From assembly GCF_047872805.1 (NCBI RefSeq), contig NZ_JBLQUK010000007.1:62001-126000 (forward strand): 64,000 bases of DNA. Reading direction: 5' to 3'. The translations under genes were made by a program, and so were the position numbers. Shown piece after piece: positions 42,063 through 50,945 of the stretch. This stretch comes from Erythrobacter sp047872805 (lineage in GTDB: Bacteria > Pseudomonadota > Alphaproteobacteria > Sphingomonadales > Sphingomonadaceae). The number at the start of each line of letters is the position of its first letter. The stretch's first letter is position 1. The notes under the pieces were generated by a model that did not search any database, was not told the origin of the DNA, and saw nothing but the letters and a program-made list of their open reading frames with translations.

Positions 42063-42224
42063 ACGCGCTTGCCGCAACTGCGAGTGGATCGCAAAACCCT
42101 GATTTCAAACGAAAATATATACCGTTTCCCCTTGTCACATGGGGCGTTTGCACCCTATTTAGGAACCATACAGGCCAGTGCATTGATCTGGCTCAAACGT
42201 TCCTGAACAAAGGGGGTATCGGCC

Positions 42225-42707
42225 ATGAAGGGCGATCCGAAAGTCATCGAATTCCTTAATAAGGCGCTCACCAATGAGCTGACCGCGATCAATCAGTACT
42301 GGCTCCATTACCGGGTGCTGGACGATTGGGGCGTGACCAAACTTGCAGCCTATGAACGCAAGGAATCGATCGAGGAAATGGAACATGCCGACAAATTGGC
42401 AGAACGTATCCTGTTCCTTGATGCGCTCCCCAATTTTCAGGCGATCCACAGCCTGCGCGTGGGCGAAACGGTTGAGGAAATCCTGAAAGCCGACATGGCG
42501 CTGGAAGAGGACGCGATCCCGCTCCTCCGCGACGCGGTCGCTTACAGCGAAAGCGTGCGCGATTTTGTCAGCCGCGACCTGTTCGCGCATATCCTTTCCA
42601 ACGAGGAAGAGCATGTTGACTTCCTCGAAACGCAGTTCGACATGATCGAACGCATGGGCCTTGGCAATTATGTCCAGCTGCAAAGCAAGGCCGCTGGCGA
42701 AGATTGA
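42225..42707 (+). CDS. bfr: Bacterioferritin
   Basis: Product of 160 aa forming 24-subunit haem-containing iron stores. All ferroxidase ligands are in place: Glu18, Glu51, His54, Glu94, Glu127 and His130, with Met52 as the haem ligand, the same numbers as in the E. coli protein. Family motifs MKGDPKVIEFLNKALTNELT and EEMEHADKLAERILFL are evident. A GGGGG-type ribosome binding site lies at good spacing. It is followed by a strong terminator at 42738-42768. Confidence 0.97.
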   Translation: MKGDPKVIEFLNKALTNELTAINQYWLHYRVLDDWGVTKLAAYERKESIEEMEHADKLAERILFLDALPNFQAIHSLRVGETVEEILKADMALEEDAIPLLRDAVAYSESVRDFVSRDLFAHILSNEEEHVDFLETQFDMIERMGLGNYVQLQSKAAGED

Positions 42708-42737
42708 GCCTGAAGGGTCGCACCAGAAGGTTTGGGA

Positions 42738-42768
42738 AGGGCGGGGCAGTAATGTCCCGCCCTTTTCG
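42738..42768 (+). terminator. Rho-independent terminator after bfr
   Basis: GGGCGGG and CCCGCCC form a 7-bp GC stem around GCAGTAATGT, extended by AA/TT at the base and followed by TTTTCGTT. Confidence 0.88.
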
Positions 42769-42779
42769 TTGAAACCGCT

Positions 42780-43262
42780 CTAAACCCCGTCGGTCCTCGG
42801 CCCATCCGCCGCCAGCAAGGTTTCGCGCAGGAAATAAATCAGCCCGGTGATCAGCAGCCCGATGGTCACTACCCATAATGTGGCGACGAGGGTGCCGATG
42901 CGCGGTTCGATATAGGCGGACAGAAACAGCACCGCGATCTCGAAACTGATAACCAGCGCGCCCCCGGTCGAAAACTTGATCGCCAGCCGCGCCAGTTTGC
43001 GCCGCCTGCGCAGCCACGCCAATTCATGCCCGTGGGAGACATCGCAGGCACCCTCCGCAGGTTCCGCCAGCCGTTCGATCCGTCCGGCCAGCCAGGTCAG
43101 CCGCGTCATCATCACATTCATGATGCTGCCGATCCCCACCAGCAGAAACGCCGGTGCCAGGCTCAGCTCAACCGCTTGCCGCACGCGCGGGGTCGATGCG
43201 GTGCGTTCGAGCAACTCCATCGCAAACGGTTCACTCGTCACTGCAATCAGGTCGGTGATCAT
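42780..43262 (-). CDS. DUF2721 family membrane protein
   Basis: Product of 160 aa. Three hydrophobic helices: LSLAPAFLLVGIGSIMNVMM (about 33-52), FSTGGALVISFEIAVLFLSA and TLWVVTIGLLITGLIYFL. The MTRLTWLAGRIERL segment after helix one and a basic RRRRKLA stretch fit DUF2721. Function unknown. Its ATG overlaps the der stop by 4 bp, so it is translated with der. Confidence 0.83.
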   Translation of the reverse strand: MITDLIAVTSEPFAMELLERTASTPRVRQAVELSLAPAFLLVGIGSIMNVMMTRLTWLAGRIERLAEPAEGACDVSHGHELAWLRRRRKLARLAIKFSTGGALVISFEIAVLFLSAYIEPRIGTLVATLWVVTIGLLITGLIYFLRETLLAADGPRTDGV

Positions 43263-44701
43263 GTCTTGTCGGATCCTGAGCTGAAATTGCCGCCACCGCC
43301 CTTGTTGGCGTTATAGGGGTTCTTGGGCGATTTGAGTGTTACGCGGATCGGCACCGCATCAAAACCGAGCTTCGCGCGGATGCCGTTGATCAGATAACGC
43401 TCGTAACTCTTGGGCAGATCGTCCAGCCGCGATCCGAATATCACAAATCGCGGCGGGCGGGTGCCGACCTGGGTGATATAGCGCAGTTTTATCCGGCGGC
43501 CACCGGGCGCAGGCGGCGGATTGGCTTCCAGCGCGTCGTCAAACCAGCGGTTGAGCGCGGCGGTGGAAACCCGCTTTGACCAGCTTTCGCGGATTTCAAA
43601 CGCGGCATTCAGCATCGTGTCGAGCCCCTTGCCGGTCTTGGCGCTGACCGCGAACAGCGGCACCCCGCGGACCTGCGCCAGCCCATCGTGCAGCGCCTGT
43701 TTGATCCCGTTGAACAGGCCGCTGGGCGTGTCGTGCCCGCCTTGACCGGCAACGTCCCATTTGTTGATCGCCACCATCAGCGCGCGCCCCTCTTCGAGCG
43801 CGAGCGCGGCGATTTTCAGATCCTGATGTTCCAGCCCCTGCGTCGCATCGAGCAGCAGCACCACGACCTCGGCAAAATCGACCGCGCGGCGCGCGTCGGC
43901 GACCGACAGGATTTCAAGCTTTTCGGTGACATTGCGTTTCTTACGCATTCCCGCCGTGTCGATCAGGCGAATGTCGCGCGTCTCACCGGATTTGGGGTCG
44001 GTCCATTGCCAATCGACCGCAATCGAATCGCGGGTGATCCCGGCCTCGGGACCGGTCAGCAGCCGGTCCTCTCCCAGCAGCCGGTTGATGAGCGTGGATT
44101 TGCCCGCATTGGGCCGCCCGACAATTGCCAGTTTCAGCGGGCCGAGCGGGGCGTCCTCACCCTCTTCCAGCGGCGCATTGGCGGCTTCCTCTGCCGCTTC
44201 GGCCTTTTCGCCGATGATCGGCCATAGACCGCCAAACAGGTCAGCAATCCCCTCGCCATGTTCGGCGGACAGCGCGACCGGTTCGCCAAAGCCGAGCGAA
44301 TAGGCCTCCAGCACGCCGCTTTCGCCCGCAGAGCCTTCGGCCTTGTTGGCGACCAGCACGATCGGCACGTCATGTTCGCGCAAATAGCGTGCGATTTCAT
44401 TGTCGAGCGGGGTCAGTCCGGCGCGCGCGTCGACCACGAACAGCGCCGCGTCCGCGCCTTCCAGGCTGGCCTCGGTCTGCTTGCGCATCCGGCCGGGCAG
44501 GGTGAGTTCGTCCTCATCCTCCCACCCGGCGGTGTCGACAATCGTGAATTGCAGCCCGGCGATTTCGGCATCGCCCATCCGCCGGTCGCGCGTAACGCCG
44601 GGTTGATCGTCAACCAGCGCCAGCTTCTTGCCGACCAGTCGGTTGAACAGGGTGGACTTGCCCACATTGGGGCGTCCGATGATGATGACGGTGGGTTTCA
44701 T
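43259..44701 (-). CDS. der: Ribosome-assembly GTPase Der (EngA)
   Basis: Product of 480 aa with two tandem GTPase domains: first P-loop GRPNVGKS at residues 9-16 with DTAGWE and NKAE, second P-loop GRPNAGKST in mid-protein with DTAGMRKK and NKWD. A KH-like domain follows (SRLDDLPKSYERYLINGIR). Der acts in 50S subunit assembly. ATG 44701 was chosen as the G domain starts at once; ATG 44710 or 44728 are possible. The C-terminus is Gly/Ser-rich. Coupled to the DUF2721 gene by a 4-bp overlap. Confidence 0.96.
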   Translation of the reverse strand: MKPTVIIIGRPNVGKSTLFNRLVGKKLALVDDQPGVTRDRRMGDAEIAGLQFTIVDTAGWEDEDELTLPGRMRKQTEASLEGADAALFVVDARAGLTPLDNEIARYLREHDVPIVLVANKAEGSAGESGVLEAYSLGFGEPVALSAEHGEGIADLFGGLWPIIGEKAEAAEEAANAPLEEGEDAPLGPLKLAIVGRPNAGKSTLINRLLGEDRLLTGPEAGITRDSIAVDWQWTDPKSGETRDIRLIDTAGMRKKRNVTEKLEILSVADARRAVDFAEVVVLLLDATQGLEHQDLKIAALALEEGRALMVAINKWDVAGQGGHDTPSGLFNGIKQALHDGLAQVRGVPLFAVSAKTGKGLDTMLNAAFEIRESWSKRVSTAALNRWFDDALEANPPPAPGGRRIKLRYITQVGTRPPRFVIFGSRLDDLPKSYERYLINGIRAKLGFDAVPIRVTLKSPKNPYNANKGGGGNFSSGSDKT

Positions 44702-44755
44702 GGCTTGCATCAGCAAGTGGCGTCTCACTCGCCACTTGGCAAGCGGGGCGCGCGT

Positions 44756-45112
44756 TTACTCCTGCGCCCCTTCCTGTTCGGCGTCCCGGGACTGTTCTGA
44801 GGTCGAAGCCTGTTTGGCGACCGGGGGATTTTCGCCGAGGTCTTCATACCACGCCTCGACTGGGCCGGTAAGCTTGATCGTCAGCGGTTGCCCCTTGCGG
44901 TCCATCGTCTTGCCCGCCTGCACCCGCACCCAGCCTTCGGAGATCGAATATTCCTCAATATCGGTGCGCACGCGGCCCTTGAACCGGATACCCACGCCGC
45001 GTTGCAGCAGGTCGGCGTCGAAATGCGGGCTGCGCGGATTGACGGACAGGTGATTGGGTGGGGTGTCGCCGACTGCGTTTGCCACCGGTTCGGGATTTGT
45101 TTCTTCGCTCAT
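44756..45112 (-). CDS. DUF3297 family protein
   Basis: Product of 118 aa from the ATG at 45112 (MSEETNPEPVANAVGDTPPN). The central HLSVNPRSPHFDADLLQRGV and GVGIRFKGRVRTDIEEYSIS, EGWVRVQ segments are the conserved DUF3297 block; the C-terminus is acidic and low complexity. Function unknown; the family occurs widely in Proteobacteria. It lies 54 bp upstream of der on the same strand. Confidence 0.85.
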   Translation of the reverse strand: MSEETNPEPVANAVGDTPPNHLSVNPRSPHFDADLLQRGVGIRFKGRVRTDIEEYSISEGWVRVQAGKTMDRKGQPLTIKLTGPVEAWYEDLGENPPVAKQASTSEQSRDAEQEGAQE

Positions 45113-45244
45113 CCGCGCGCCCTTAATCTGCCATCGCAGGGGAAACAAGCGTGTTGCGCTTGCCCTTTGCCGCCAGCAAGGATAGAGGCGCTCTTTAATA
45201 CGCGCGGGAGGCCTAGGCTTTCCGCGCGGCTTCGTTCGGGCTTT

Positions 45245-45329
45245 GCGGGCGTGGCGGAATTGGTAGACGCGCTGGTTTTAGGTACCAGTATCGAAAGATG
45301 TGGGGGTTCGAGTCCCTTCGCCCGCACCA
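45245..45329 (+). tRNA. tRNA-Leu (anticodon TAG)
   Basis: An 85-nt gene with encoded CCA. Acceptor GCGGGCG pairs with CGCCCGC; anticodon stem CTGGT/ACCAG encloses TTTAGGT, giving anticodon TAG (reads CTA); the long variable arm (ATCGAAAGAT) marks a type II tRNA; T arm GGGGG TTCGAGT CCCTT. Sits 64 bp before trigger factor. Confidence 0.95.
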
Positions 45330-45393
45330 ATCCGCCCCGGCGTGAGGTCAGGACATTGGATGTTTTCGCACATAAAGGCTTTGTTCAATTCCC

Positions 45394-46941
45394 ATGCAAA
45401 CCACGCAGACCACCAATGAGGGGCTCAAGCGCGCCTATCTGATCACCATCTCCGCAGGCGAGATCGCGGCAAAAATTGATGCCGAGGTGCAGAAAATCGC
45501 TCCGCAAGTGAAGATGCCGGGTTTCCGCCCGGGCAAGGTTCCTGCAAACCTCGTGAAGAAAATGCATGGCGAACAATTGCACGCGCAGACGCTCAACGAC
45601 ACGATTCGCGATTCGGTCGACGGCCTGCTCAAATCCGAGGAATTGCGTCCCGCAATGCAGCCCGCCATTTCGCTGGGTGAAGATTACGCAGAGGGCAAGG
45701 ACGCCGAAATCACTGTCGAGCTTGAAGTGCTGCCGGTGATCGACGCGCCGAACACTGACGGGCTCACACTGGAAAAGCTGGTTGTGCCGGTGACCGATGC
45801 CCAGATCGAAGAAGCGATTGCCGGGATCGCCGGGCAGAACAAGAGCTACAAGGATGCTGCCAAGACCAAGAAAGCGGTCGATGGCAATCAGTTGATCATT
45901 GATTTCCTTGGCAAGCTGGACGGTGAACCCTTCGAAGGTGGCGCAGCCGAAGACGCGGCGCTGGTGCTGGGTTCGGGATCGTTCATCCCCGGTTTTGAAG
46001 AACAGCTTGTGGGCGTAAAAACCGGCGAGGAAAAAACCATCACGGTGACTTTCCCCGCAGATTATCAGGCCGATCACCTCGCCGGTAAGGAAGCGACGTT
46101 CGACATCACTGTGAAGGCAGTCAAGGTCGAAACCGACACCGTGATCGACGATGAATTCGCCAAGAACCTTGGTCTCGACAGCCTCGAAAAACTGCAAGAG
46201 ATCATGAAGGCGCAGCTGGAACAGCAGACCGCCGGTCTGACCCGCACTCAGATGAAGCGGGCTTTGCTCGATCAATTGGCTGCCGGGCATGATTTTGCAG
46301 TGCCTGCGACCATGGTCGAGGCCGAGTTTGAGCAAATCTGGGAGCAGCTTCAACAGGAAGCCGCCAAGGAAGAAAATCCCGCAGATGCGCTGCAGCAGAT
46401 CGAAGACGAGAAAGAAGATTACAAAGGCATCGCAGAGCGCCGCGTGCGGCTCGGCCTGCTGCTTTCGGAAATCGGTCAGGCCAACGGGGTTGAGGTTACT
46501 CAGCAGGAAATGTCGATGCTGGTCCAGCAGGCCGCGCGGCAATACCGCGAGGAAGACCGTGAGCGCTTCGTCCAGTATATTCAGACCGAGCCGATGGCCG
46601 CCGCTCAGCTGCGTGCCCCGCTCTATGAAGACAAGGTGGTCGATTTCCTGTTCGACAAGGCTGAAGTGACGACCCGCGAGGTCACCATCGAGGAATTGCA
46701 GGCGGCGATCGAAGCTGAGGAAGAATCCGAAGCGGACAAGGCCAAGGCTGCGCCCAAGAAAAAGGCGCCCGCCAAAAAGCCCGCTGCGAAGAAGGCGCCG
46801 GCCAAGAAAGCCGACACTGACAAGCCAGCAGAGCCTGCCACCGAAAAAGCGCCTGCCAAGAAGGCTCCGGCTAAGAAGGCTACGGAAACCAAGCCTGCGG
46901 CGAAAAAGGCTCCTGCAAAAAAGCCAGCCGCTAAGAAATAG
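45394..46941 (+). CDS. tig: Trigger factor with Lys/Ala/Pro-rich C-terminal tail
   Basis: Ribosome-bound chaperone and peptidyl-prolyl isomerase (EC 5.2.1.8). Product of 515 aa. The ribosome-binding signature VKMPGFRPGKVPANLV is near residue 40-55, the FKBP-type domain occupies about 155-240 (LIIDFLGKLDGEPFEGGAA) and the helical C domain follows to about 445. The last 67 residues (449-515) are an unusual basic tail of AKKAPAKK-type repeats resembling histone H1 or HU tails, not present in E. coli trigger factor. Gene order tig-clpP-clpX is conserved in many bacteria; here an amidase gene on the other strand intervenes. Confidence 0.96.
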   Translation: MQTTQTTNEGLKRAYLITISAGEIAAKIDAEVQKIAPQVKMPGFRPGKVPANLVKKMHGEQLHAQTLNDTIRDSVDGLLKSEELRPAMQPAISLGEDYAEGKDAEITVELEVLPVIDAPNTDGLTLEKLVVPVTDAQIEEAIAGIAGQNKSYKDAAKTKKAVDGNQLIIDFLGKLDGEPFEGGAAEDAALVLGSGSFIPGFEEQLVGVKTGEEKTITVTFPADYQADHLAGKEATFDITVKAVKVETDTVIDDEFAKNLGLDSLEKLQEIMKAQLEQQTAGLTRTQMKRALLDQLAAGHDFAVPATMVEAEFEQIWEQLQQEAAKEENPADALQQIEDEKEDYKGIAERRVRLGLLLSEIGQANGVEVTQQEMSMLVQQAARQYREEDRERFVQYIQTEPMAAAQLRAPLYEDKVVDFLFDKAEVTTREVTIEELQAAIEAEEESEADKAKAAPKKKAPAKKPAAKKAPAKKADTDKPAEPATEKAPAKKAPAKKATETKPAAKKAPAKKPAAKK

Positions 46942-46950
46942 GACGCGCGA

Positions 46951-48495
46951 TCAGTCGCCCGGCGTCCACCGGCGCAGTGAGGGCGGGGGCAGTTCGGCTG
47001 TCCGCGCCCTTTCGTATGCTGCGCCGACCTTCAGAACTCCGTGATCGGCCCATTTCGCGCCGAAAAAGCTGATGCCAACGGGCAGCCTCTCGACCGCGCC
47101 CATTGGCACGGTCAGATGCGGATAGCCCGCGATGGCGGCGGGAGATCCGAATCCGATTGAACCGTTGTAGTGATCGCCCAGCACCAGGTCGCTCATCCAC
47201 GCCGGGCCGCGCGTCGGGGCGACCAGAAACTGCACGTCATTGTCGGCCAGCAACATATCGAGCGTTTCCGCGCCCGCAATCCGCACCGCATTAGTGCGCG
47301 CTTCCTCATAGGCGGCGCGGTCGATTGCGGCTTCTGCCTGTTCAAAAATGTCCTGATTGAACCAGCGCATTTCGGTGGCGGCATTGGCGGCATTGAAGGC
47401 GATCAGATCAGCAAGGCTGCGCGGGGTGCTGCCGCTTTCAAATTCAGGGACAGAAGCAAGGTATTTGCCCATTTCCTCGCGCAGTTCGAACAGCAGAATG
47501 GTGAAGCTGTCGGCATACATCTGGCGGTTTGGCTCAAACTCAATATCGATCAGCACCGCGCCTGAACGCTCCAAATCGGCCAGCGCATTGGCGAACACCT
47601 CCGCTACTTGCACATTGCTGCCGATCTGGCCGCGCATCACCCCGATCCGCACGCCTTGAAGCGAATAATCAGTAAGCCCCGCCGTGTAATCCGCGATCCG
47701 CGGCACGCCGATGGTGGCGCTGTCGGCAGCATCTTCGCCCGCAATGGCAGACAGCAGCAAGGCGGCATCGAAGACAGTGCGGGTCATCGGCCCGGCGGTG
47801 TCCTGCGTGCTGGAAATCGGGACGACATGGGTGCGGCTGACCAGCCCCACGCTCGGTTTGAACCCGACTACACCGTTGACAGAGGCAGGGCAGGTGATCG
47901 AACCGTTGGTTTCCGTCCCGATCGCGCCCCAGGCAAAGCCCGCCGCAATCGCCGCTCCGCTGCCAGAAGATGATCCGCAGGTGTTGCGGTCAATGGCGTG
48001 GGGGTTGCGGGTCAGGCCGCCGACCGCGCTCCACCCGCTGGTCGAATCATTGCTGCGGATGTTGGCCCATTCGGAAAGGTTGGTCTTGCCCAACACCACG
48101 CCGCCCGCGCTGCGCAGATTGGCGATCAACGGGGCATCGCGCCGGGTCATGTTGCCCGCCAGCGCGAGGCTGCCAGCGGTCGTGGGAAATTCGCGCGTCT
48201 CGATATTGTCTTTCACCAGCACGCTGCGCCCGCGCAAGATACCGGTGGCGGCGAGCCGCCGCGCCTCCAGCGGGGCCTCGACATTGTAATCGATCACCGC
48301 GTTCAGCATCGGGCCGTGGTCATCCAGCGCCTGAATACGCAAGATATATTCGTCGGTTGCCAGCACTTCTGCCATGGCGGTGCGGGTGGCTGTCCCCGCG
48401 TCATGCTGTGCTGCGGCAATATGCGAAGCGGGCAGCACGGTCGAAACGAGAGCGGCGCAAAGCACCCGGCGAGCGATCATCTGAATGTGTGTCAT
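46951..48495 (-). CDS. Secreted amidase (amidase signature family)
   Basis: Product of 514 aa from the ATG at 48495. A signal peptide (RRVLCAALVSTVLPASHIAAA) precedes the amidase domain. The Ser-cisSer-Lys triad regions are visible: Lys in GRSVLVKDNIE, Ser in the glycine-rich CGSSSGSGAAIAAGFAWG, and the nucleophile in TETNGSITCPAS. The family hydrolyses amides of varied substrates; export suggests a periplasmic or outer-surface role. The frame is open another 124 codons upstream, but that part overlaps the clpP promoter and lacks homology. It sits between tig and clpP on the opposite strand. Confidence 0.9.
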   Translation of the reverse strand: MTHIQMIARRVLCAALVSTVLPASHIAAAQHDAGTATRTAMAEVLATDEYILRIQALDDHGPMLNAVIDYNVEAPLEARRLAATGILRGRSVLVKDNIETREFPTTAGSLALAGNMTRRDAPLIANLRSAGGVVLGKTNLSEWANIRSNDSTSGWSAVGGLTRNPHAIDRNTCGSSSGSGAAIAAGFAWGAIGTETNGSITCPASVNGVVGFKPSVGLVSRTHVVPISSTQDTAGPMTRTVFDAALLLSAIAGEDAADSATIGVPRIADYTAGLTDYSLQGVRIGVMRGQIGSNVQVAEVFANALADLERSGAVLIDIEFEPNRQMYADSFTILLFELREEMGKYLASVPEFESGSTPRSLADLIAFNAANAATEMRWFNQDIFEQAEAAIDRAAYEEARTNAVRIAGAETLDMLLADNDVQFLVAPTRGPAWMSDLVLGDHYNGSIGFGSPAAIAGYPHLTVPMGAVERLPVGISFFGAKWADHGVLKVGAAYERARTAELPPPSLRRWTPGD

Positions 48496-48629
48496 GGAGA
48501 CATCCTGCGCCCATAGCCGCTGCGATGGCAAGAGCGCAGGTGCCACCCGCCTGCTGTGCGGCCACCGCTGCGAGGCTGCAAAAAAGCTTGGGCGCGGTCG
48601 CGCTATCCCCAAAGGCGTGACCCCGCCCC

Positions 48630-48660
48630 CTTGAAACCTGCGCGGGCGCGTCCGACATAT
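48630..48660 (+). promoter_or_regulatory. Candidate sigma-32 (RpoH) promoter of clpP
   Basis: CTTGAAA at 48630-48636 within CCCCCTTGAAACC matches the heat-shock -35 element; 16 bp later CGACATAT (48653-48660) is a plausible -10. The clpP ATG is 30 bp downstream. rpoH itself lies at 55551-56453. Confidence 0.55.
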
Positions 48661-48690
48661 CCGGTCCAGAGGCAACCAAGGACTCCTTAC

Positions 48691-49395
48691 ATGATCGATC
48701 TGCTCGGCAATTCCGGCGAAACCTATGGCACCCAGGGCCAGTTCACCCGCGATCCCGTGACCGGGGCGTTGGTGCCAATGGTGGTGGAGCAGACCAGCCG
48801 GGGCGAACGCAGCTTCGACATTTTCAGCCGCCTGCTGCGTGAACGCATCGTGTTTGTGACAGGGCAAGTCGAAGATGGCATGGCCAGCCTCATCACAGCG
48901 CAGCTGCTGTTCCTTGAAAGCGAGAACCCGTCAAAGCCGATCAGCATGTATATCAACTCGCCCGGCGGCGTGGTGACCGCTGGCATGGCGATCCACGACA
49001 CGATGCAATATATCAAGCCGCGCGTTTCGACCGTCTGCATGGGGCAGGCGGCGTCGATGGGCAGTTTCCTGCTTGCTGCGGGTGAGCCGGGGATGCGCGT
49101 GGCGCTGCCCAATGCGCGGATCATGGTCCATCAGCCTTCGGGCGGCGCGCGCGGCATGGCATCGGACATCGAGATTCAGGCGCGCGAAATTCTGCGGATC
49201 AAATCGCGGATGAACGATCTCTACGTCAAATACACCGGCCGCAGCCTCGAAGAGATTGAAAAGGCGATGGACCGCGACACCTTCCTCGAAGCGGACGAGG
49301 CCAAGGCATTTGGTGTGGTCGACAAAGTGTTTGAAACCCGCCCGGAAAACGAAGAATCGGACGATGAAAAGGGTTCGGGCGGCGCTCCTGAATGA
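48691..49395 (+). CDS. clpP: ATP-dependent Clp protease proteolytic subunit ClpP
   Basis: Serine peptidase (EC 3.4.21.92) forming the tetradecameric barrel that pairs with ClpX or ClpA. Product of 234 aa. Catalytic Ser122 is in CMGQAASMGSFLL and His147 in RIMVHQPSGGARG; the Asp is in the DRDTFLEADEA region. ATG 48691 is preceded by AAGGAC. The C-terminus is acidic and Gly/Ser-rich (ENEESDDEKGSGG), longer than in E. coli. clpX follows 253 bp downstream. Confidence 0.97.
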   Translation: MIDLLGNSGETYGTQGQFTRDPVTGALVPMVVEQTSRGERSFDIFSRLLRERIVFVTGQVEDGMASLITAQLLFLESENPSKPISMYINSPGGVVTAGMAIHDTMQYIKPRVSTVCMGQAASMGSFLLAAGEPGMRVALPNARIMVHQPSGGARGMASDIEIQAREILRIKSRMNDLYVKYTGRSLEEIEKAMDRDTFLEADEAKAFGVVDKVFETRPENEESDDEKGSGGAPE

Positions 49396-49420
49396 TGGCC
49401 GGAATGATGGCCGGAATGAT
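49391..49420 (+). repeat. 12-bp tandem repeat across the clpP stop codon
   Basis: AATGATGGCCGG occurs at 49391-49402 and 49403-49414, followed by a partial third unit AATGAT. The clpP stop TGA lies in the first unit. Confidence 0.75.
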
Positions 49421-49648
49421 CGGGCGCGGCGGCAGGTTCGCTGGCGGGTAACACCGCGTCCGCTTGCCGCCCCGGATCGGGACGCGGCCTGAAAAACCCG
49501 CAGTGCTGTTCATGAGTGGTGCACGAATACCACTTAATTGGCGGCAAATTCCGCACGCCCGAGTTGATTCATCTGGCAGCGGAGATACACTTGCCGAATC
49601 TGTTGACTGGGCTTGTCGTGCCCTTTCACGGATTCGAGGATTATAGGA

Positions 49649-50920
49649 ATGACGAAATTGAGCGGATCTGACAGCAAGAGCACCCTTTATTGCAGCTTTT
49701 GCGGCAAGTCTCAGCACGAGGTGCGCAAGCTTATCGCGGGGCCAACGGTGTTCATCTGCGATGAATGCGTGGAACTGTGCAACGACATCATCCGCGAAGA
49801 AACCAAGGCTGGCATTTCTGGCAAGAAAGAGGGCGAGGTTCCCACTCCGTCGGAAATCTTTGCCACACTCAACGATTACGTGATCGGCCAAAATTCGGCG
49901 AAGCGCAATCTCGCCGTCGCGGTGCACAACCATTACAAGCGACTGAAACACAGCGGCAAGTCGGACGGCGTCGAACTCGCCAAATCCAACATTCTGCTGG
50001 TCGGACCGACCGGCACTGGCAAGACTTTGCTGGCGCAGACGCTCGCGCGCACCTTTGATGTGCCGTTCACCATGGCTGATGCGACGACCCTGACCGAAGC
50101 GGGCTATGTCGGCGAAGATGTTGAAAACATCATCCTGAAATTGCTGCAATCCTCGGATTACAACGTCGAAAAGGCGCAGCACGGGATCGTCTATATTGAC
50201 GAGATCGACAAGATCACGCGCAAGGCCGAAAACCCTTCGATCACCCGCGACGTTTCGGGCGAAGGCGTGCAGCAGGCGCTGCTCAAGCTGATGGAAGGCA
50301 CCACTGCGTCGGTGCCGCCGCAGGGCGGGCGCAAGCATCCGCAGCAGGAATTCCTGCAGGTGGACACAACCAACATCCTGTTCATCTGCGGCGGCGCGTT
50401 TGCGGGCCTAGACAAGATTATCGCCGACCGCCTGCAGAAACGCAGCATCGGGTTCGGCGCGCATGTCGCTGACCCGGACAAGCGGCGGGTGGGTGAATTG
50501 CTGGAAAAAAGCGAACCCGAAGATCTGCTCAAATTTGGTCTGATCCCCGAATTTGTCGGTCGTCTGCCGGTGATCGCCACTCTGCATGATCTCGATGTCG
50601 ATGCGCTGGTGACGATCCTGAACGAGCCAAAAAATGCGCTGGTCAAACAATATCGCAAGCTGTTCGAGCTTGAGGATGTTGAACTGACTTTCACCGATGA
50701 GGCATTGCGAGCCATCGCCGAACGCGCGATTCTGCGCAAAACTGGCGCGCGCGGCCTGCGCTCGATCGTCGAAGGTCTGTTGCTCGATACGATGTTTGAT
50801 CTGCCCGACCTCGAAGGGGTCAGCGAAATCGTGATCGATCAGGATGTGGTCGAAGGCCGCAAGGAACCGGTTAAGGTTATGGACGGCTCTAAGAACGCTA
50901 AGACAGAGGAGGCTGCCTGA
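49649..50920 (+). CDS. clpX: ATP-dependent Clp protease ATP-binding subunit ClpX
   Basis: AAA+ unfoldase that feeds substrates to ClpP. Product of 423 aa. The N-terminal zinc-binding domain has Cys15, Cys18, Cys37 and Cys40 (LYCSFCGKS and FICDECVELC). Walker A is LVGPTGTGKTLLAQT and Walker B IVYIDEIDKIT; the RKHPQQEF loop and the sensor 2 region KTGARGLRSIVE are present. ATG 49649 fits the homologous start MTKLSGSDSK with TATAGGA upstream. In Caulobacter-like bacteria ClpXP with RcdA removes CtrA; an RcdA-like gene is at 3018-3491. Confidence 0.97.
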   Translation: MTKLSGSDSKSTLYCSFCGKSQHEVRKLIAGPTVFICDECVELCNDIIREETKAGISGKKEGEVPTPSEIFATLNDYVIGQNSAKRNLAVAVHNHYKRLKHSGKSDGVELAKSNILLVGPTGTGKTLLAQTLARTFDVPFTMADATTLTEAGYVGEDVENIILKLLQSSDYNVEKAQHGIVYIDEIDKITRKAENPSITRDVSGEGVQQALLKLMEGTTASVPPQGGRKHPQQEFLQVDTTNILFICGGAFAGLDKIIADRLQKRSIGFGAHVADPDKRRVGELLEKSEPEDLLKFGLIPEFVGRLPVIATLHDLDVDALVTILNEPKNALVKQYRKLFELEDVELTFTDEALRAIAERAILRKTGARGLRSIVEGLLLDTMFDLPDLEGVSEIVIDQDVVEGRKEPVKVMDGSKNAKTEEAA

Positions 50921-50935
50921 TTTGCAGGCAGCCTC
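50909..50935 (+). terminator. Perfect hairpin overlapping the clpX stop codon
   Basis: GAGGCTGCCTG and CAGGCAGCCTC form an 11-bp perfect stem with loop ATTTG. No T-run follows, so it may act as a weak or Rho-assisted terminator, or as a 3' stabiliser, between convergent clpX and the lipoprotein gene. Confidence 0.6.
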
Positions 50936-50945
50936 ATTGCTGAAA

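Noticed and set aside
45385..46542. 385-codon minus-strand frame opposite trigger factor
   Set aside because: Antisense of tig, which has all its domains.
49226..50338. 370-codon minus-strand frame opposite clpP end and clpX
   Set aside because: Spans two well-supported plus-strand genes in antisense.
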